A DNA stretch of 64,000 nucleotides from Hyphomicrobium sp. (GCA_017512425.1 JAFWGI010000012.1:248001-312000); one strand, 5' to 3'. Numbered from the stretch's first letter, positions 37,931-47,389 are shown. Numbers and translations: made by a program. Notes: a model not told the origin generated them from the sequence alone.

Positions 37931-38802
37931 GGATTGCAAACGTGATCTCGATTGTTCGGACTGCGGCGGTGCTCGCGTGGCTGACTGCGGCAGCCGCACT
38001 CAGTGTGTCCGCCGCCGCAGCACAGGAGTTGCAGGTCGACACTGCTCTCGTCGTCTCGGTCGACGTATCGAACTCGGTCGATAACGACCGCTACACGCTG
38101 CAAATGGAAGGCATCGCCAAGGCGCTCGAAGATCCGAGCGTCATCGACGCCATCATTAGTGGCCCGAACGGCGGCATCTTGTTCGCGATGGTGACTTGGG
38201 CAGACAAACCGACGTTGAGCCTGCCGTGGGTCAAGATCACGAGCAAGGACGAGGCGCTCGCTGTTGCCGCCAAAGTTCGCAAGCTGCCGCTGGCGGGTGG
38301 CGAGTTCACCTGCATGACAAAGATGCTGCGTTCAGCCAACGATAAGATCGTTCCGCAAATTCCGGCGAAGGCGCTGCGCATTGTTATCGACGTGTCGGGC
38401 GATGGTCCCGACAATTGCAACGCCGACGAGCCGATCGAAACGGTGCGCGACGAACTGGTCGCCAACGGCGTCACGATCAATGGCCTGCCAATCTTGCAAG
38501 GTGCAAATGCGGGAGGCGGCGATGGTGCCGTAGTGCCAAGCACCGGTGATGCCGCAGCAGCGGACCCCATCGGTCTAGAGGACTGGTTTAAAACCCACGT
38601 CAAAGGCGGCAATGGCAGCTTCGTTCTTCCCGCCAACGGCTACGGCGACTTCGCGCGCGCGATCCGGCAGAAGTTCGTGATCGAGATCAGCGGAATGACG
38701 CCGCCGGCGCGCTACAGCCAGCGATCAATCGAAAACCGCTTTGTCGCGATTGACGGCCGTGTCGAACCCCTTGGCACGGTCGCGGCCACGAAGGCCGAGT
38801 AG
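37927..38802 (+). CDS. Secreted DUF1194 VWA-domain protein
   Basis: A 291-residue exported protein with a signal peptide (to AAAAQE) and a VWA-type domain with MIDAS DVSNS (Asp46, Ser48, Ser50), then WADKPTLSLPWVKI and VIDVSGDGPDNC, typical of DUF1194. Its GTG start is coupled to the pentapeptide gene upstream, so the two probably act together in the periplasm. The last 78 bp lie antisense to the end of the next gene. Confidence 0.87.
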   Translation: MRIANVISIVRTAAVLAWLTAAAALSVSAAAAQELQVDTALVVSVDVSNSVDNDRYTLQMEGIAKALEDPSVIDAIISGPNGGILFAMVTWADKPTLSLPWVKITSKDEALAVAAKVRKLPLAGGEFTCMTKMLRSANDKIVPQIPAKALRIVIDVSGDGPDNCNADEPIETVRDELVANGVTINGLPILQGANAGGGDGAVVPSTGDAAAADPIGLEDWFKTHVKGGNGSFVLPANGYGDFARAIRQKFVIEISGMTPPARYSQRSIENRFVAIDGRVEPLGTVAATKAE

Positions 38803-39540
38803 TTTCGTGCCGTTGAGATCGGCTTTGTCGAAGTTTGCATTGGTGACGTTCGCGCCGGTCAAATCGGCGCCAGAAAGTTCGGCACCTTCGAGATCGGCGT
38901 CTTCGAAGTCGGCCCCGCGAAGCGACGCGAAATCGAACGCCGAGCGCTTCAGGTTGGCGCCATTGAATGATGCGCCGTCGAGCTTGGCGGATTTTAACAC
39001 GCCGCGCATCAGGCCCATCGACTGGTTGGTCAGGTCAGGCGCCAGCATCGCATCTTGAAAGCGCGCATCGACCAGGCTGGCGCGGGACATGTCTGCGCCG
39101 ACCATCGCGTTCGAGAAATCGGCGCCGTCCAGCTTGGCGTCCATCATCTGAGTCTGGAACAGGCTCGCGCCGATGAACTTCGCGCCGGTAAAATCCGATT
39201 TTAGTGCCCAGGCGCTATCGAGGATCACGCCGGAAAAATTTGCGCTTCTGAAGTTGCAACCATTGATGCGGGCTGCATTCAGTTTGGTGCGCGAAAGGTC
39301 CATGTGGCTGAGATCGAGCTTGTTGAGCCGCTTGCCCGCAAGGTCGAGCGTCTCGCCGTCCGGTAGCTTGGCGAGCGCCGCTTCGATCTCGGCGCGGGTC
39401 ATGTCCGATTTCGTAAATTCGTCGCTTGTCAGGTCGAAGTATTGCAACAAGTCTTGGGCGCAGGCGGTCGGCGGCAATGCGATCGCCAACGCATAACACG
39501 AGACGATGCGAACAAGAAGCGATTTTACAGTGGCGCGCAT
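38725..39540 (-). CDS. Secreted pentapeptide-repeat protein 3 (271 aa)
   Basis: Convergent to the VWA gene. The ATG at 39540 has ggaga upstream. The signal peptide ends near TACAQD; then DGETLDLAGKRLNKLDLSHMDLSRTKL begins the pentapeptide helix, which continues to GANVTNANFDKADLNGTKL. The C-terminal GFDTAVNRDKAVF resembles the ends of the two plus-strand paralogues (GFDTVKGLASVRNLDKA), showing that the overlapped 3' end is truly coding. Confidence 0.85.
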   Translation of the reverse strand: MRATVKSLLVRIVSCYALAIALPPTACAQDLLQYFDLTSDEFTKSDMTRAEIEAALAKLPDGETLDLAGKRLNKLDLSHMDLSRTKLNAARINGCNFRSANFSGVILDSAWALKSDFTGAKFIGASLFQTQMMDAKLDGADFSNAMVGADMSRASLVDARFQDAMLAPDLTNQSMGLMRGVLKSAKLDGASFNGANLKRSAFDFASLRGADFEDADLEGAELSGADLTGANVTNANFDKADLNGTKLLGLRGRDRAKGFDTAVNRDKAVFD

Positions 39541-39631
39541 GATAGTCTCCGGACTGGCGAACACTATACGCGCCAGGCAGCCGGAACATTACGATCGCTG
39601 ATCGCATCTTCCGGCGAATAGTCCGGGCAAG

Positions 39632-39658
39632 CAAAAGGCGCGGATGTCATCCGCGCCT
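39632..39658 (-). terminator. Intrinsic terminator (minus strand)
   Basis: The stem aggcgcggat / atccgcgcct has a three-base loop; read on the minus strand it is followed by TTTT. It ends the small gene at 39691-39891. Confidence 0.75.
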
Positions 39659-39690
39659 CGCCCCAAATCCGCTCTGACGCTGCCGAATGC

Positions 39691-39891
39691 TCAGATGTTG
39701 TCTTCGCTTGCGGCGGTGCAACGCCACTTCTTGATCGTCCAGCCGGGGTGATCCTCATTCCATTGCGCGAAGTACGGCGGCGCGTGCATCGCGCAGCGCG
39801 TTGGATCGACGTCGGACGACAGCGGAATTTTGTAATCCTTGCAGACCCCCGGATCGTTAGCCAAGCACGCAGAAAGAATGATCGCCAGCAT
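39691..39891 (-). CDS. Small conserved exported protein (66 aa)
   Basis: The product MLAIILSACLANDPGVC.. has a short hydrophobic start, three to four Cys and a compact core (AQWNEDHPGWTIKKWRC) that I associate with a short conserved rhizobial family of unknown function. Its own terminator and absence of any competing frame support it. Whether the first residues act as a signal or as part of the fold is unclear. Confidence 0.7.
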   Translation of the reverse strand: MLAIILSACLANDPGVCKDYKIPLSSDVDPTRCAMHAPPYFAQWNEDHPGWTIKKWRCTAASEDNI

Positions 39892-40088
39892 CGTCGGACC
39901 TATCCCTCAGTTGGGGTCCCCGCCTGAAGGCCGCGGTCCCCGATTATTGCCTCATACGCCGTAGTGGCGCCGCCTGTTACACGTCGTGCCGCCAGCGATG
40001 ACGGCTCCATGACGCTACCTGGCTCAAGGCATACGGGGATAAGTCCGTTGCGGATTTTTTCCTGCGGTCGGCTTCCAAAACCGGCGTA

Positions 40089-40910
40089 TCAGGTGGCCGG
40101 CAATAGGATCTCGCCTTTGCCGATCGTCGACATGTCTCCCGCAATCCTCTGGACAAACAGCGGCATAGGCTTGGGTGCCAAGTCCCCGAGCGTCTTTTTG
40201 AGGTAGCGGTTGAGGACGCGAACGATCACGAGATCGTGATTGCCGCAATCGACGAATGTCGGCAGCAGCCGCTCGACGCCAGATCCGATCAGCGTGCCAC
40301 GGCGCATCATAAGGCCTGGTACGGGGCCAAAGCCGCCTTCGGCCCAGATCGTGCCGCCGATCATGCGCGAGCCGGCCGCTTCCCCTGTCTTGCCGCGAAC
40401 AATGACCGTGCCGCGCCGCATCTTGTCGCCGGTACGCGCGCCGACGTTGCCTTCGACGACGACGATGCCGCCGATCATGCCGAAACGGTCACCCGCCAGA
40501 ATGCCGCCGAGGTTATTGCCGGCATTGCCTTTGACGTGGATGAGCCCGCCCGACAGACACGAGGCCAGGAAGTTACCGGCGTTGCCGTTGATCTCGATTT
40601 TGCCGCCGGTCATTTTGCGGCCGGCGTAAGCGCCGACGTTGCCGTTGACGCGGATCGTGCCAGCCGTCAGACCGGCCCCGACGAAGTCGAGGATGGCGCC
40701 TGATGCGGCGTTGTCGATCGTCACCGTATCACCGGCCGATCCCGAAACGTCGAAGGCCTCTCCGACGGCGAGCGCCGTGCGGCCCATCCCCACTTTAAGG
40801 CTCGAAATTTCGTGATTGCCGAGCTTCGCCAGATTATCCGGCGTCAGCGCTGAAAGATCGAGGCGCTCGGCCGATGGCGCCTTCAGGCGGAATGTATAGC
40901 CGCTCATCAA
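40089..40910 (-). CDS. fhcC: Formyltransferase/hydrolase complex subunit C (FhcC, FwdC-like)
   Basis: A 273-residue beta-helix protein with GNVGAYAG, GNAGNFLAS, GNAGNNLGG and GNVGARTG repeats, homologous to formylmethanofuran dehydrogenase subunit C. In aerobic methylotrophs the Fhc complex, with a methanofuran analogue, converts formyl-H4MPT to free formate. Its start overlaps the fhcD stop by 4 bases. Confidence 0.95.
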   Translation of the reverse strand: MMSGYTFRLKAPSAERLDLSALTPDNLAKLGNHEISSLKVGMGRTALAVGEAFDVSGSAGDTVTIDNAASGAILDFVGAGLTAGTIRVNGNVGAYAGRKMTGGKIEINGNAGNFLASCLSGGLIHVKGNAGNNLGGILAGDRFGMIGGIVVVEGNVGARTGDKMRRGTVIVRGKTGEAAGSRMIGGTIWAEGGFGPVPGLMMRRGTLIGSGVERLLPTFVDCGNHDLVIVRVLNRYLKKTLGDLAPKPMPLFVQRIAGDMSTIGKGEILLPAT

Positions 40911-41830
40911 ATCAGATCCTTCAGATGGTAGTGGTGCTGGCCAAGCTTGCCGCCGTAGTTACCTGCGGTGACCCGCGTCACGCCCTTCTTGGCGCCGACA
41001 TCGGTGACGGCCTTGAGGCCAACGCGCATGGCTTCCGCGACGCGCGCCGAGGTCAAACCGTCGATAACGATTTCGAGCACGGCAAGCGTGCCGGGCGTCA
41101 GCTCGCTCTTGGTCGCGCCGCGCAGCGTCGGGCAGAAGGCGTCGTTGGTCGAGGCGAACATGCCCTTGTACTTCGTGCCGACCTTCGAGCCTGAGCGCAC
41201 GATGCCGCCCGGGAATGGCGTGATGACGTCGTCGATCTTGGCAATCGCATCGACGGCGGCTTCGGTCGTCTCCAGCAGGCCAGCGCGATCCTTGCCGACG
41301 ATCAGCAGGTTACCGCCGCCGACGGCGTCGGTCGTGACGCCTGTCGATTCTTCGATAACGAACTCGCCGTCCATCACGGGCACGCGCCAGTAGCGGCTGT
41401 CGCCGAGCTTCTTGGCCGTCTGGAAGCCATCGCCGAAAAAGCGCGGTGCTTTGCCGAGACCGATCTGCTGCGGCGCTTCAAGACCGGCATAGCAGGCCGA
41501 GCCCGGCGAGGTCAGCACGCACTGACCGATGCGGTTCTTCACTTGGCCGATAATCGCGTCCGGCGAGAACCCGAAAATCAGAATGCGGACGCCGGGGCGG
41601 CCGTCGGGCGTTTCGTCCGGCGTCAACTCGCGGTCGATCCCACATTCGGCGCCGCAGCCGATGACCGACGTGCCAAAGCCCGTTGCGGTAACGGCGGCGA
41701 TCTTAGCCCACTTCAACGTGTCGGCGGTGATGATGATCCCGGTGCCGCTCATGCCGAAGGCTTCGGCGAAGGTGTCGTCGACGAAGACGCCGTTGATGTC
41801 TTTACCCGGAATGGTGTTGTGAATGCTCAT
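40907..41830 (-). CDS. fhcD: Formylmethanofuran:H4MPT formyltransferase (FhcD)
   Basis: The 307-residue Ftr-type enzyme has DDTFAEAFGMSGTGIIITADT at the start, EGGID-like GAECGIDRELTPDETPDGRPGV and the C-terminal TRVTAGNYGGKLGQHHYHL, all conserved in formyltransferases. It moves the formyl group from H4MPT to methanofuran. Overlaps on both sides (4 bases with fhcA and with fhcC) show one operon. Confidence 0.96.
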   Translation of the reverse strand: MSIHNTIPGKDINGVFVDDTFAEAFGMSGTGIIITADTLKWAKIAAVTATGFGTSVIGCGAECGIDRELTPDETPDGRPGVRILIFGFSPDAIIGQVKNRIGQCVLTSPGSACYAGLEAPQQIGLGKAPRFFGDGFQTAKKLGDSRYWRVPVMDGEFVIEESTGVTTDAVGGGNLLIVGKDRAGLLETTEAAVDAIAKIDDVITPFPGGIVRSGSKVGTKYKGMFASTNDAFCPTLRGATKSELTPGTLAVLEIVIDGLTSARVAEAMRVGLKAVTDVGAKKGVTRVTAGNYGGKLGQHHYHLKDLI

Positions 41831-43491
41831 GCCGTGCGTGCCCCCGTCGGTTGCACGATGACTTCGCCTTGTCCGTGATTGATGATCTCGTCATCCGACA
41901 GGCGGAAGTTCTCCATGCGCACCGTATGGAAGTCGTCGAAATACTGCTTCAGCGACTTCTCGATTCCCTTGTCGTACGACGGCCGCGCGACGTGCGTTGC
42001 GCCGTTGACGACCTTAATAATTTTGCCGTTGCGAACGATCAGATCGCCGTTCTTGAACACGAGCTCCGGCGTCGCGAACATTGCTTCGCGGTCGGGGTTG
42101 TCATCGTAGACGGTGATGTCGGCCGAAGCGCCCGCCGCCAGGTGTCCGCGATCCTTGAGACCGAGGCTCTTGGCCGGGCCGGCACGCGTCATGATCGCGA
42201 TTTCGTACAGCGAATATTCGCGGTCCAGCGTCGCCAGCGCGGAATATTTCAGTGCATCCTGATTGATCGTCTTCATGACGTCCTGCCGGAATGTCTTGTC
42301 CATAAGCAGACGGATCAAATGCGGATAGCAGGTGAACGGACCGCCGTTTGGATGGTCCGTCGTCAAGAAGATGCGCCACGGGTCGTTGACCATGAGGAAC
42401 AGTTCGAGGCCGATGGCCCACTGCAGCGCGTTGACGAACGATTTATCGCGATACTTGAACGGCACGACGCCACAACCTGCATCGCATTCGATGTCCATGA
42501 CGACCCACTTTTTCGGGTCGGCCGAACGCGTGTTGACGAATTGGCGCATGCTGTCGCCCGACGCCGTACACGTCTGGCCGAACATCACCTGGCCGATGTC
42601 GATCGACACGTTCTTGTTGGCGTTGACGGCATCCGCGATACGCGCCGCTCCCGACGAGAACTTCATGTCGCCTTCGGTGTCGTAGCTGTGGAACTGGATG
42701 TGCGTCAGATGCATCGGCAGGCCGTTGGCGCCGCGGATCGTCTCAAGCGTCGTCTCGACACCACCTGGAACACCAAGATTGCAACCGTGAATGTGGAGCG
42801 GATGGACGACGCCAAGCTCGGTCAGGCCGCGCGCGAGATTGACGATGATATCGCGTGGCGTGACGCCGTAATGGACGTGTTTTTCGTCAAGGTTTAATTG
42901 GCGCTGATTGAACTTGAACGCGCTGATGCCGCCAGGGTTCACGACCTTGACGGCGATCGCCTGCGCCGCATGCATCGTCCAGGCGATGTAGTCCTTCATC
43001 GCTGAGAAGTCGGCTTTGCCCGAAAGCTGGCGCAGAAAGAAATCGTCCGACCCGAGCATCACGAAGGCGCCCTTGTCGATCATCGGCGTGTCGCCCATCT
43101 CCATGTGGGCTTGGCGCGCGTTGGCGGGCAGCATCGCCGGTTCGAAGGCAGCCGTGTAGCCCATCTCCGCGTAACGATATCCGGCCGTCAGCGTCGATGG
43201 GATTGCATGACCGCAACCCGAGCGCGTCAATGCGGTGCGCTCGACTTCATTGCCGAGATGATCTTCCGGCATCAGCATACGCGCGATCGTGACTTTGCCG
43301 CCGCCGATGTGCGAGTGCGGATCGATGCCGCCGGCCATGACGACTTTGCCGTTGAGTGCGTATTCTGACGACACCTTTGCACCAGGCTCGGGCGTCACGA
43401 TGCGGCCGTTCTGGATATAGATATCGCGTACGACGCCATCGACGCCGTTCGCGGGATCGTAGACTTTGCCGCCGGTTAACTTGATGAGCAT
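41827..43491 (-). CDS. fhcA: Formyltransferase/hydrolase complex subunit A (FhcA, amidohydrolase)
   Basis: A 554-residue amidohydrolase-fold subunit; the metal-binding HSHIGG segment has His59 and His61. It hydrolyses formylmethanofuran to formate and methanofuran. Other conserved stretches are LTHIQFHSYDTEG and FLTTDHPNGGPFTCYPHLIRLL. Translation is coupled to fhcD; 24 bp separate it from fhcB. Confidence 0.96.
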   Translation of the reverse strand: MLIKLTGGKVYDPANGVDGVVRDIYIQNGRIVTPEPGAKVSSEYALNGKVVMAGGIDPHSHIGGGKVTIARMLMPEDHLGNEVERTALTRSGCGHAIPSTLTAGYRYAEMGYTAAFEPAMLPANARQAHMEMGDTPMIDKGAFVMLGSDDFFLRQLSGKADFSAMKDYIAWTMHAAQAIAVKVVNPGGISAFKFNQRQLNLDEKHVHYGVTPRDIIVNLARGLTELGVVHPLHIHGCNLGVPGGVETTLETIRGANGLPMHLTHIQFHSYDTEGDMKFSSGAARIADAVNANKNVSIDIGQVMFGQTCTASGDSMRQFVNTRSADPKKWVVMDIECDAGCGVVPFKYRDKSFVNALQWAIGLELFLMVNDPWRIFLTTDHPNGGPFTCYPHLIRLLMDKTFRQDVMKTINQDALKYSALATLDREYSLYEIAIMTRAGPAKSLGLKDRGHLAAGASADITVYDDNPDREAMFATPELVFKNGDLIVRNGKIIKVVNGATHVARPSYDKGIEKSLKQYFDDFHTVRMENFRLSDDEIINHGQGEVIVQPTGARTA

Positions 43492-43515
43492 GGGTGCAAT
43501 CTCGGAATGGAAAAC

Positions 43516-44853
43516 TTAAAGGGCGGCTTGGATCTGTGCGAGCACGTCGGCGGCGCGCGGCAACTGCGATTGGCGCAGCTTGCGTAACGGCAGCGACACG
43601 ACGTTGTCACAGCGCACGATCAGCCCGTCATGCTCGATGCCGGGCGTGCCGATCGGGATATAGACCGCAGGCGTCTTGGCAGGCTTCAAAGCCGGCGTGC
43701 TGAGCAGGATCATCGGCACGTCCGTTGTGGGCGGCGCGAGGTCCGGCGTGTACGACGCCAACCAGATGACGAGATCGGTTTCTTTGTTGGCGAGCAGGTT
43801 GGCGGTCGCGTAACGCTCGGTGTCGTAATCCGGCTTGCCGCTTGCGAACGAAACGCGCAACGGATAGCCCGATTGCCACGCGCATACCGCACCGGCCGAG
43901 ACCGCGCCTTCATTGCCGCCAAGCGAAAGCCCGGCAAAGCGCGACGTCAGGTTGATGTCTTTGATGTATTCGGCGGCGGCCTGAACGGTCAGATCAGCAT
44001 CCGGGAAAGCGAGGCTCGGTGGCGCCCAGACCATGACGCCGTAGCTGGCAGCCGAACACCGCTTGACCAAGTCTTCGACATCGGCGCGCGGTAGTTCGCC
44101 GATGGTGTCGCCTTGCACCGGAACGCCTTTGGCGAGCGCGCGCATCGCGACGAGAATTTCGCGTAGCCGTTCGCCCTTCGCCGGCAGCGTCACGATCTCG
44201 CCAATGCGGCTGCCTTTGACCTCCGACTGGTCGAGACCTTCGCCGAGGAAAACGACAGTCCGTTTTGGCGGCGTGTCCGAGAACATCGAGCGTTCGTTGC
44301 AAACGATGCGCTCGAAAAAGCGCGGATGAATTTTCTGGATGTCGCTGCCGAGCACGATGAAGAGATCGGCTCGGTTGCGCGCTTCGGTGAGCGTCGTCAT
44401 CACCCAGCCGCCGGTCTGCAGGACGCGGAAGTTGCGGTACTGGCCTTCGCTCAAGGCGTGATCGACAACACCGCCGGCCTGGTCTGCAATCGACATGACG
44501 GCGCGGACGCCGTCGACGTCGGTGCCAAGACCGCCGAACAGCGGCAATTGCGCAGCCTTAACCAAACGCGCCGCTTCGGCAACCGCTTCGCTGAGCGAGA
44601 CATCTTTGCCGTTGATCTGGGGCTTGGGTTCCTTGAAGGCGCGCTCAAATCCGGCGACGGATTTTACACAGCCGTTTTTCAGAACTTTCAGTCCGTCAGC
44701 GGTCGGACCGATTTCGAGATCGTCACACAAAATGCCGCAAAAAGGGCACGCGACGTTGTCAAAGTGGTTTGGGGCGTTGCCGCCAGGAGTGTTGGAGTCC
44801 AAGCCGTGTATCCATTTCAGCAAACTGCGACATGCGGGATTCGACCAAAGCAC
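43516..44853 (-). CDS. fhcB: Formyltransferase/hydrolase complex subunit B (FhcB)
   Basis: FwdB/FmdB-like subunit, 445 residues from the GTG at 44853. Conserved N-terminal FDNVACPFCGILCDDLEI has Cys36, Cys39 and Cys43; the rest follows the molybdopterin-oxidoreductase fold (GLGTDVDGVRAVMSIA; VLGSDIQKIHPRF). In methylotrophs this subunit is thought to have lost the redox cofactor. The start is uncertain: no ribosome binding site precedes the GTG, and in-frame TTG codons nearer FDNVACPF would remove up to about 20 residues. It is first in the fhcB-A-D-C operon. Confidence 0.92.
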   Translation of the reverse strand: MLWSNPACRSLLKWIHGLDSNTPGGNAPNHFDNVACPFCGILCDDLEIGPTADGLKVLKNGCVKSVAGFERAFKEPKPQINGKDVSLSEAVAEAARLVKAAQLPLFGGLGTDVDGVRAVMSIADQAGGVVDHALSEGQYRNFRVLQTGGWVMTTLTEARNRADLFIVLGSDIQKIHPRFFERIVCNERSMFSDTPPKRTVVFLGEGLDQSEVKGSRIGEIVTLPAKGERLREILVAMRALAKGVPVQGDTIGELPRADVEDLVKRCSAASYGVMVWAPPSLAFPDADLTVQAAAEYIKDINLTSRFAGLSLGGNEGAVSAGAVCAWQSGYPLRVSFASGKPDYDTERYATANLLANKETDLVIWLASYTPDLAPPTTDVPMILLSTPALKPAKTPAVYIPIGTPGIEHDGLIVRCDNVVSLPLRKLRQSQLPRAADVLAQIQAAL

Positions 44854-45056
44854 GAGGCGGCAGCTAAAACAACTTCGCGTCAGCGGGTCAAGCTCTACGC
44901 GATGTCGCGGCGCGGCGAAGCTGATCCTGCCCAGCCTAGCGTCCGATCTTGATCGTTGCCGCAGCCAGCCTTCCCCGTTAAAGACGGTTTCTTAGTCCAG
45001 AAAACACCGTTTCGGTGCGTTGTCTCCCGCACTCGAATATCTCCGGAGGAATTGGA

Positions 45057-45584
45057 ATGTTCACACGCTTGGCGCTTTCGATTGCGCTTGTTGCAATGTT
45101 GCCAGCTGTCGCATCGGCTCATGGTCCGTCGCGCCAGAAAGTCACGCAGACCATCGAGATCAACGCGCCAGCCGACAAGGTATGGGCCGTTGTCGGTAAC
45201 TTCCAGGACATGAGCTGGCATCCGGCATTCAAGAAGACTGAGGGGACCGGTGGCAACGAGCCGAACGCGACGCGCAAGCTGACGCTCGACGGCGGCGCGA
45301 CGATCGACGAAAAGCTGATCAAGTACAACGCAGAAGGCAAGTCGCTGTCGTATGAAATCACCGCCGTCGACGTGAAGGTCGTGCCGGTGTCGAATTACTC
45401 GTCGACGATCTCGGTCACAGGCGAAGGCGACAAGTCGACCGTTGAATGGAAGGGCGCGTTTTACCGCGGTTACGTCAACAACGATCCGCCGCCGGAACTG
45501 AACGACGAAGCTGCCGTCAAGGCGATTACCGGTGTCTATGAAGCCGGCCTTGCCGCATTGAAGAAAAAGCTCGAGGGCGGTTGA
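45057..45584 (+). CDS. mxaD: MxaD-like periplasmic SRPBCC protein
   Basis: A 175-residue protein with a signal peptide (to VASAHG) and a START/SRPBCC domain (QTIEINAPADKVWAVVGNFQDMSWHPAF to AGLAALKKKLEGG), the architecture of MxaD, a periplasmic factor that aids methanol dehydrogenase and cytochrome cL. The ATG at 45057 has ccggaggaattgg upstream. It is divergent from fhcB and 3 bp ahead of the beta-propeller gene. The name is by resemblance; no mxaFI is in the window. Confidence 0.82.
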   Translation: MFTRLALSIALVAMLPAVASAHGPSRQKVTQTIEINAPADKVWAVVGNFQDMSWHPAFKKTEGTGGNEPNATRKLTLDGGATIDEKLIKYNAEGKSLSYEITAVDVKVVPVSNYSSTISVTGEGDKSTVEWKGAFYRGYVNNDPPPELNDEAAVKAITGVYEAGLAALKKKLEGG

Positions 45585-45587
45585 GTT

Positions 45588-46544
45588 TTGCGCACCTTCT
45601 ATAAGCGCGTAATTGTGGGGCTGGCGCTCGTTGCGCCGGCCCTTTGCTTTGCGGCGCATGCGCAGGCGGGCGAAGCGCTGATCACCAATCAGCCTGCGGA
45701 TAGTCTTACGATTCTCGATACCGAGACGATGAAGGCGCTCGGCGAAATCAAGCTCAGCGGCAAGCCTGCCGGCATCGCGGTTTCTGCCGACAAGAGCCGA
45801 GCTTATGTGACGGCGCCGGAGGGCAAGCTGTTGTTCGAGATCGATGCGGCAACCCGTAAGATCGCGCGCCAACTTGATGTCGGTGGCGGACCGCTCGGCA
45901 TAGCCGCGCATCCGGCCAAGCCGGAAGTCTACGTCGCGGATTGGTACGCGCACAAAATCGCGGTCGTCGATGCGTTGGCGCTGACGGTCGTCGCTTCCAT
46001 CCCGGTCGGGCAATCGCCGTCTGGGCTCGCGGTCACGCCGGACGGCAAGTGGCTGCTCTCCGCCGATCGTGACAGCGATCAGGTCTCAATCATCGATCTC
46101 GGTACGCGCGCCGTTGCTGCAACGGTCGCAACTGGCAAAAGGCCGTTCGGCGTCACGATCGATGCGGACGGCGTTCGCGCCTATACAGCTAACGTCGCCA
46201 GCGACGACGTGACGGTCATTGATATTGCATCGCACAAAGCAGTTCGCACGATCGCCGTCGGCAAGCGGCCCTATGCGGTCGCCCTTACGGCCGGACGCGG
46301 ATTCGTCACTGACCAATACAGCGGTACCGTCAGCGTTTTCGATATTGCCAGCGGCGCGATTCAAAAAGTTTTGGACGCCTGCGATCATCCGGAAGGCATC
46401 GAAGCCGATGCGGACGGCGCGCATGTTTTCGTCGCCTGTTGGGGAGATAACATCGTGCTTAAAATCGACGCCAAAACGCTGCAAATCTTGAGTAAAGCCG
46501 CGGTTGGCGATGGCCCGCGCGCGTTCGGAAAATTCATACGTTAA
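45588..46544 (+). CDS. Periplasmic YVTN-type beta-propeller protein
   Basis: A 318-residue exported protein; TTG at 45588 gives MRTFYKRVIVGLALVAPALC and a signal ending AQAGEA. The body has repeated blades with SADKSRAYVT, TPDGKWLLSADRDSDQVSIID and DADGVRAYTANVASDDVTVID. YVTN propellers of this sort recur in quinoprotein dehydrogenase gene clusters; function is unknown. Spacing of 3 bp shows it shares the mxaD-like transcript. Confidence 0.85.
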   Translation: MRTFYKRVIVGLALVAPALCFAAHAQAGEALITNQPADSLTILDTETMKALGEIKLSGKPAGIAVSADKSRAYVTAPEGKLLFEIDAATRKIARQLDVGGGPLGIAAHPAKPEVYVADWYAHKIAVVDALALTVVASIPVGQSPSGLAVTPDGKWLLSADRDSDQVSIIDLGTRAVAATVATGKRPFGVTIDADGVRAYTANVASDDVTVIDIASHKAVRTIAVGKRPYAVALTAGRGFVTDQYSGTVSVFDIASGAIQKVLDACDHPEGIEADADGAHVFVACWGDNIVLKIDAKTLQILSKAAVGDGPRAFGKFIR

Positions 46545-46696
46545 CGGCTTTTAAGTTCACGGACGCAATGGAATGCCGCAAAGATCGGCGCGCATTGCCG
46601 TGCCCAACGCGCAGTACCAAGCCGCTGGTCAACCCCAATCCGGCCCGCTAAATACCCGGCCTCGAACCACTAAAGACGATCTCAAAGGATGCTCCG

Positions 46697-47389
46697 ATGT
46701 TGAAGTCCCTAGTCGCCGCCGCAACGGCCGCCGTAATGGCCGTATCTCTGACCAGTGGCGTCGCCGCCGCGACCGAGGACAGCAAAAAGGCAACCGCCAT
46801 GCTGTTCGACACACCACACATCCGCGACGTCAAACCCGGCACAAAGTTCACCTACAAAAATATTCGCAAGCCGTCGGATGAGACGCAGCTCGGCAAGGGC
46901 TTCACCGACGACATTACCGTCGACATCGAAAGCGAAGGCGCTCCAGGCAAGAAGAACGTGATTGTCAAACTGTATACGGGCGAACGTGCGCGCGATCCGC
47001 AGCGCATCACCGATATGGATGGCAATCCGATGCTCGTCGTGTTCCTCGACAACACGCTTGGCCGGTTTCAGCAGCTTGCCGGCGGTGACCGCGGTTACCT
47101 GAAAAACCATTTCAGCCGGTCGATTGGCGATGAATCGACACTGACGCCGGTAAAGATTGCCTACAATGGCGCGGAGGTCGACGGCTTCCGCGTCGACGTC
47201 AAGCCGTTCGCCAAAGATGCGGCCCGCGGGCGCATGCGCGGTTTTGAAAATACTGCCGTCTCGATTGTGATCTCGGATAAGATCCCGGGACATTTTGCGA
47301 AGATGACGGCAGACTTCAACAATACGCAGAAAGACGCCGCGACGTTGCTCGATACGATGACGCTCGACGGCGTTGGAGAAATCAAATGA
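46697..47389 (+). CDS. Secreted uncharacterised protein in the methanol cluster (230 aa)
   Basis: The signal peptide (MLKSLVAAATAAVMAVSLTS to VAAATE) is clear. The mature part is strand-rich with no Cys; conserved-looking blocks are FDTPHIRDVKPGTKFTYKN and DGNPMLVVFLDNTLGRFQQLAGG. I recognise no named family, although such proteins are seen near xox or fhc genes in methylotrophs. It is coupled to the next gene by ATGA overlap. Confidence 0.78.
   Translation: MLKSLVAAATAAVMAVSLTSGVAAATEDSKKATAMLFDTPHIRDVKPGTKFTYKNIRKPSDETQLGKGFTDDITVDIESEGAPGKKNVIVKLYTGERARDPQRITDMDGNPMLVVFLDNTLGRFQQLAGGDRGYLKNHFSRSIGDESTLTPVKIAYNGAEVDGFRVDVKPFAKDAARGRMRGFENTAVSIVISDKIPGHFAKMTADFNNTQKDAATLLDTMTLDGVGEIK

Noticed and set aside
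41851..42897. 348-codon open frame opposite fhcA
   Set aside because: Shadow of fhcA with no motif and no ribosome binding site.
45057..45584. Reading the MxaD-like gene as proof of an mxa (calcium) operon
   Set aside because: No mxaF, mxaI or mxaG is present; the dehydrogenase in the window has the lanthanide-type Asp pair.
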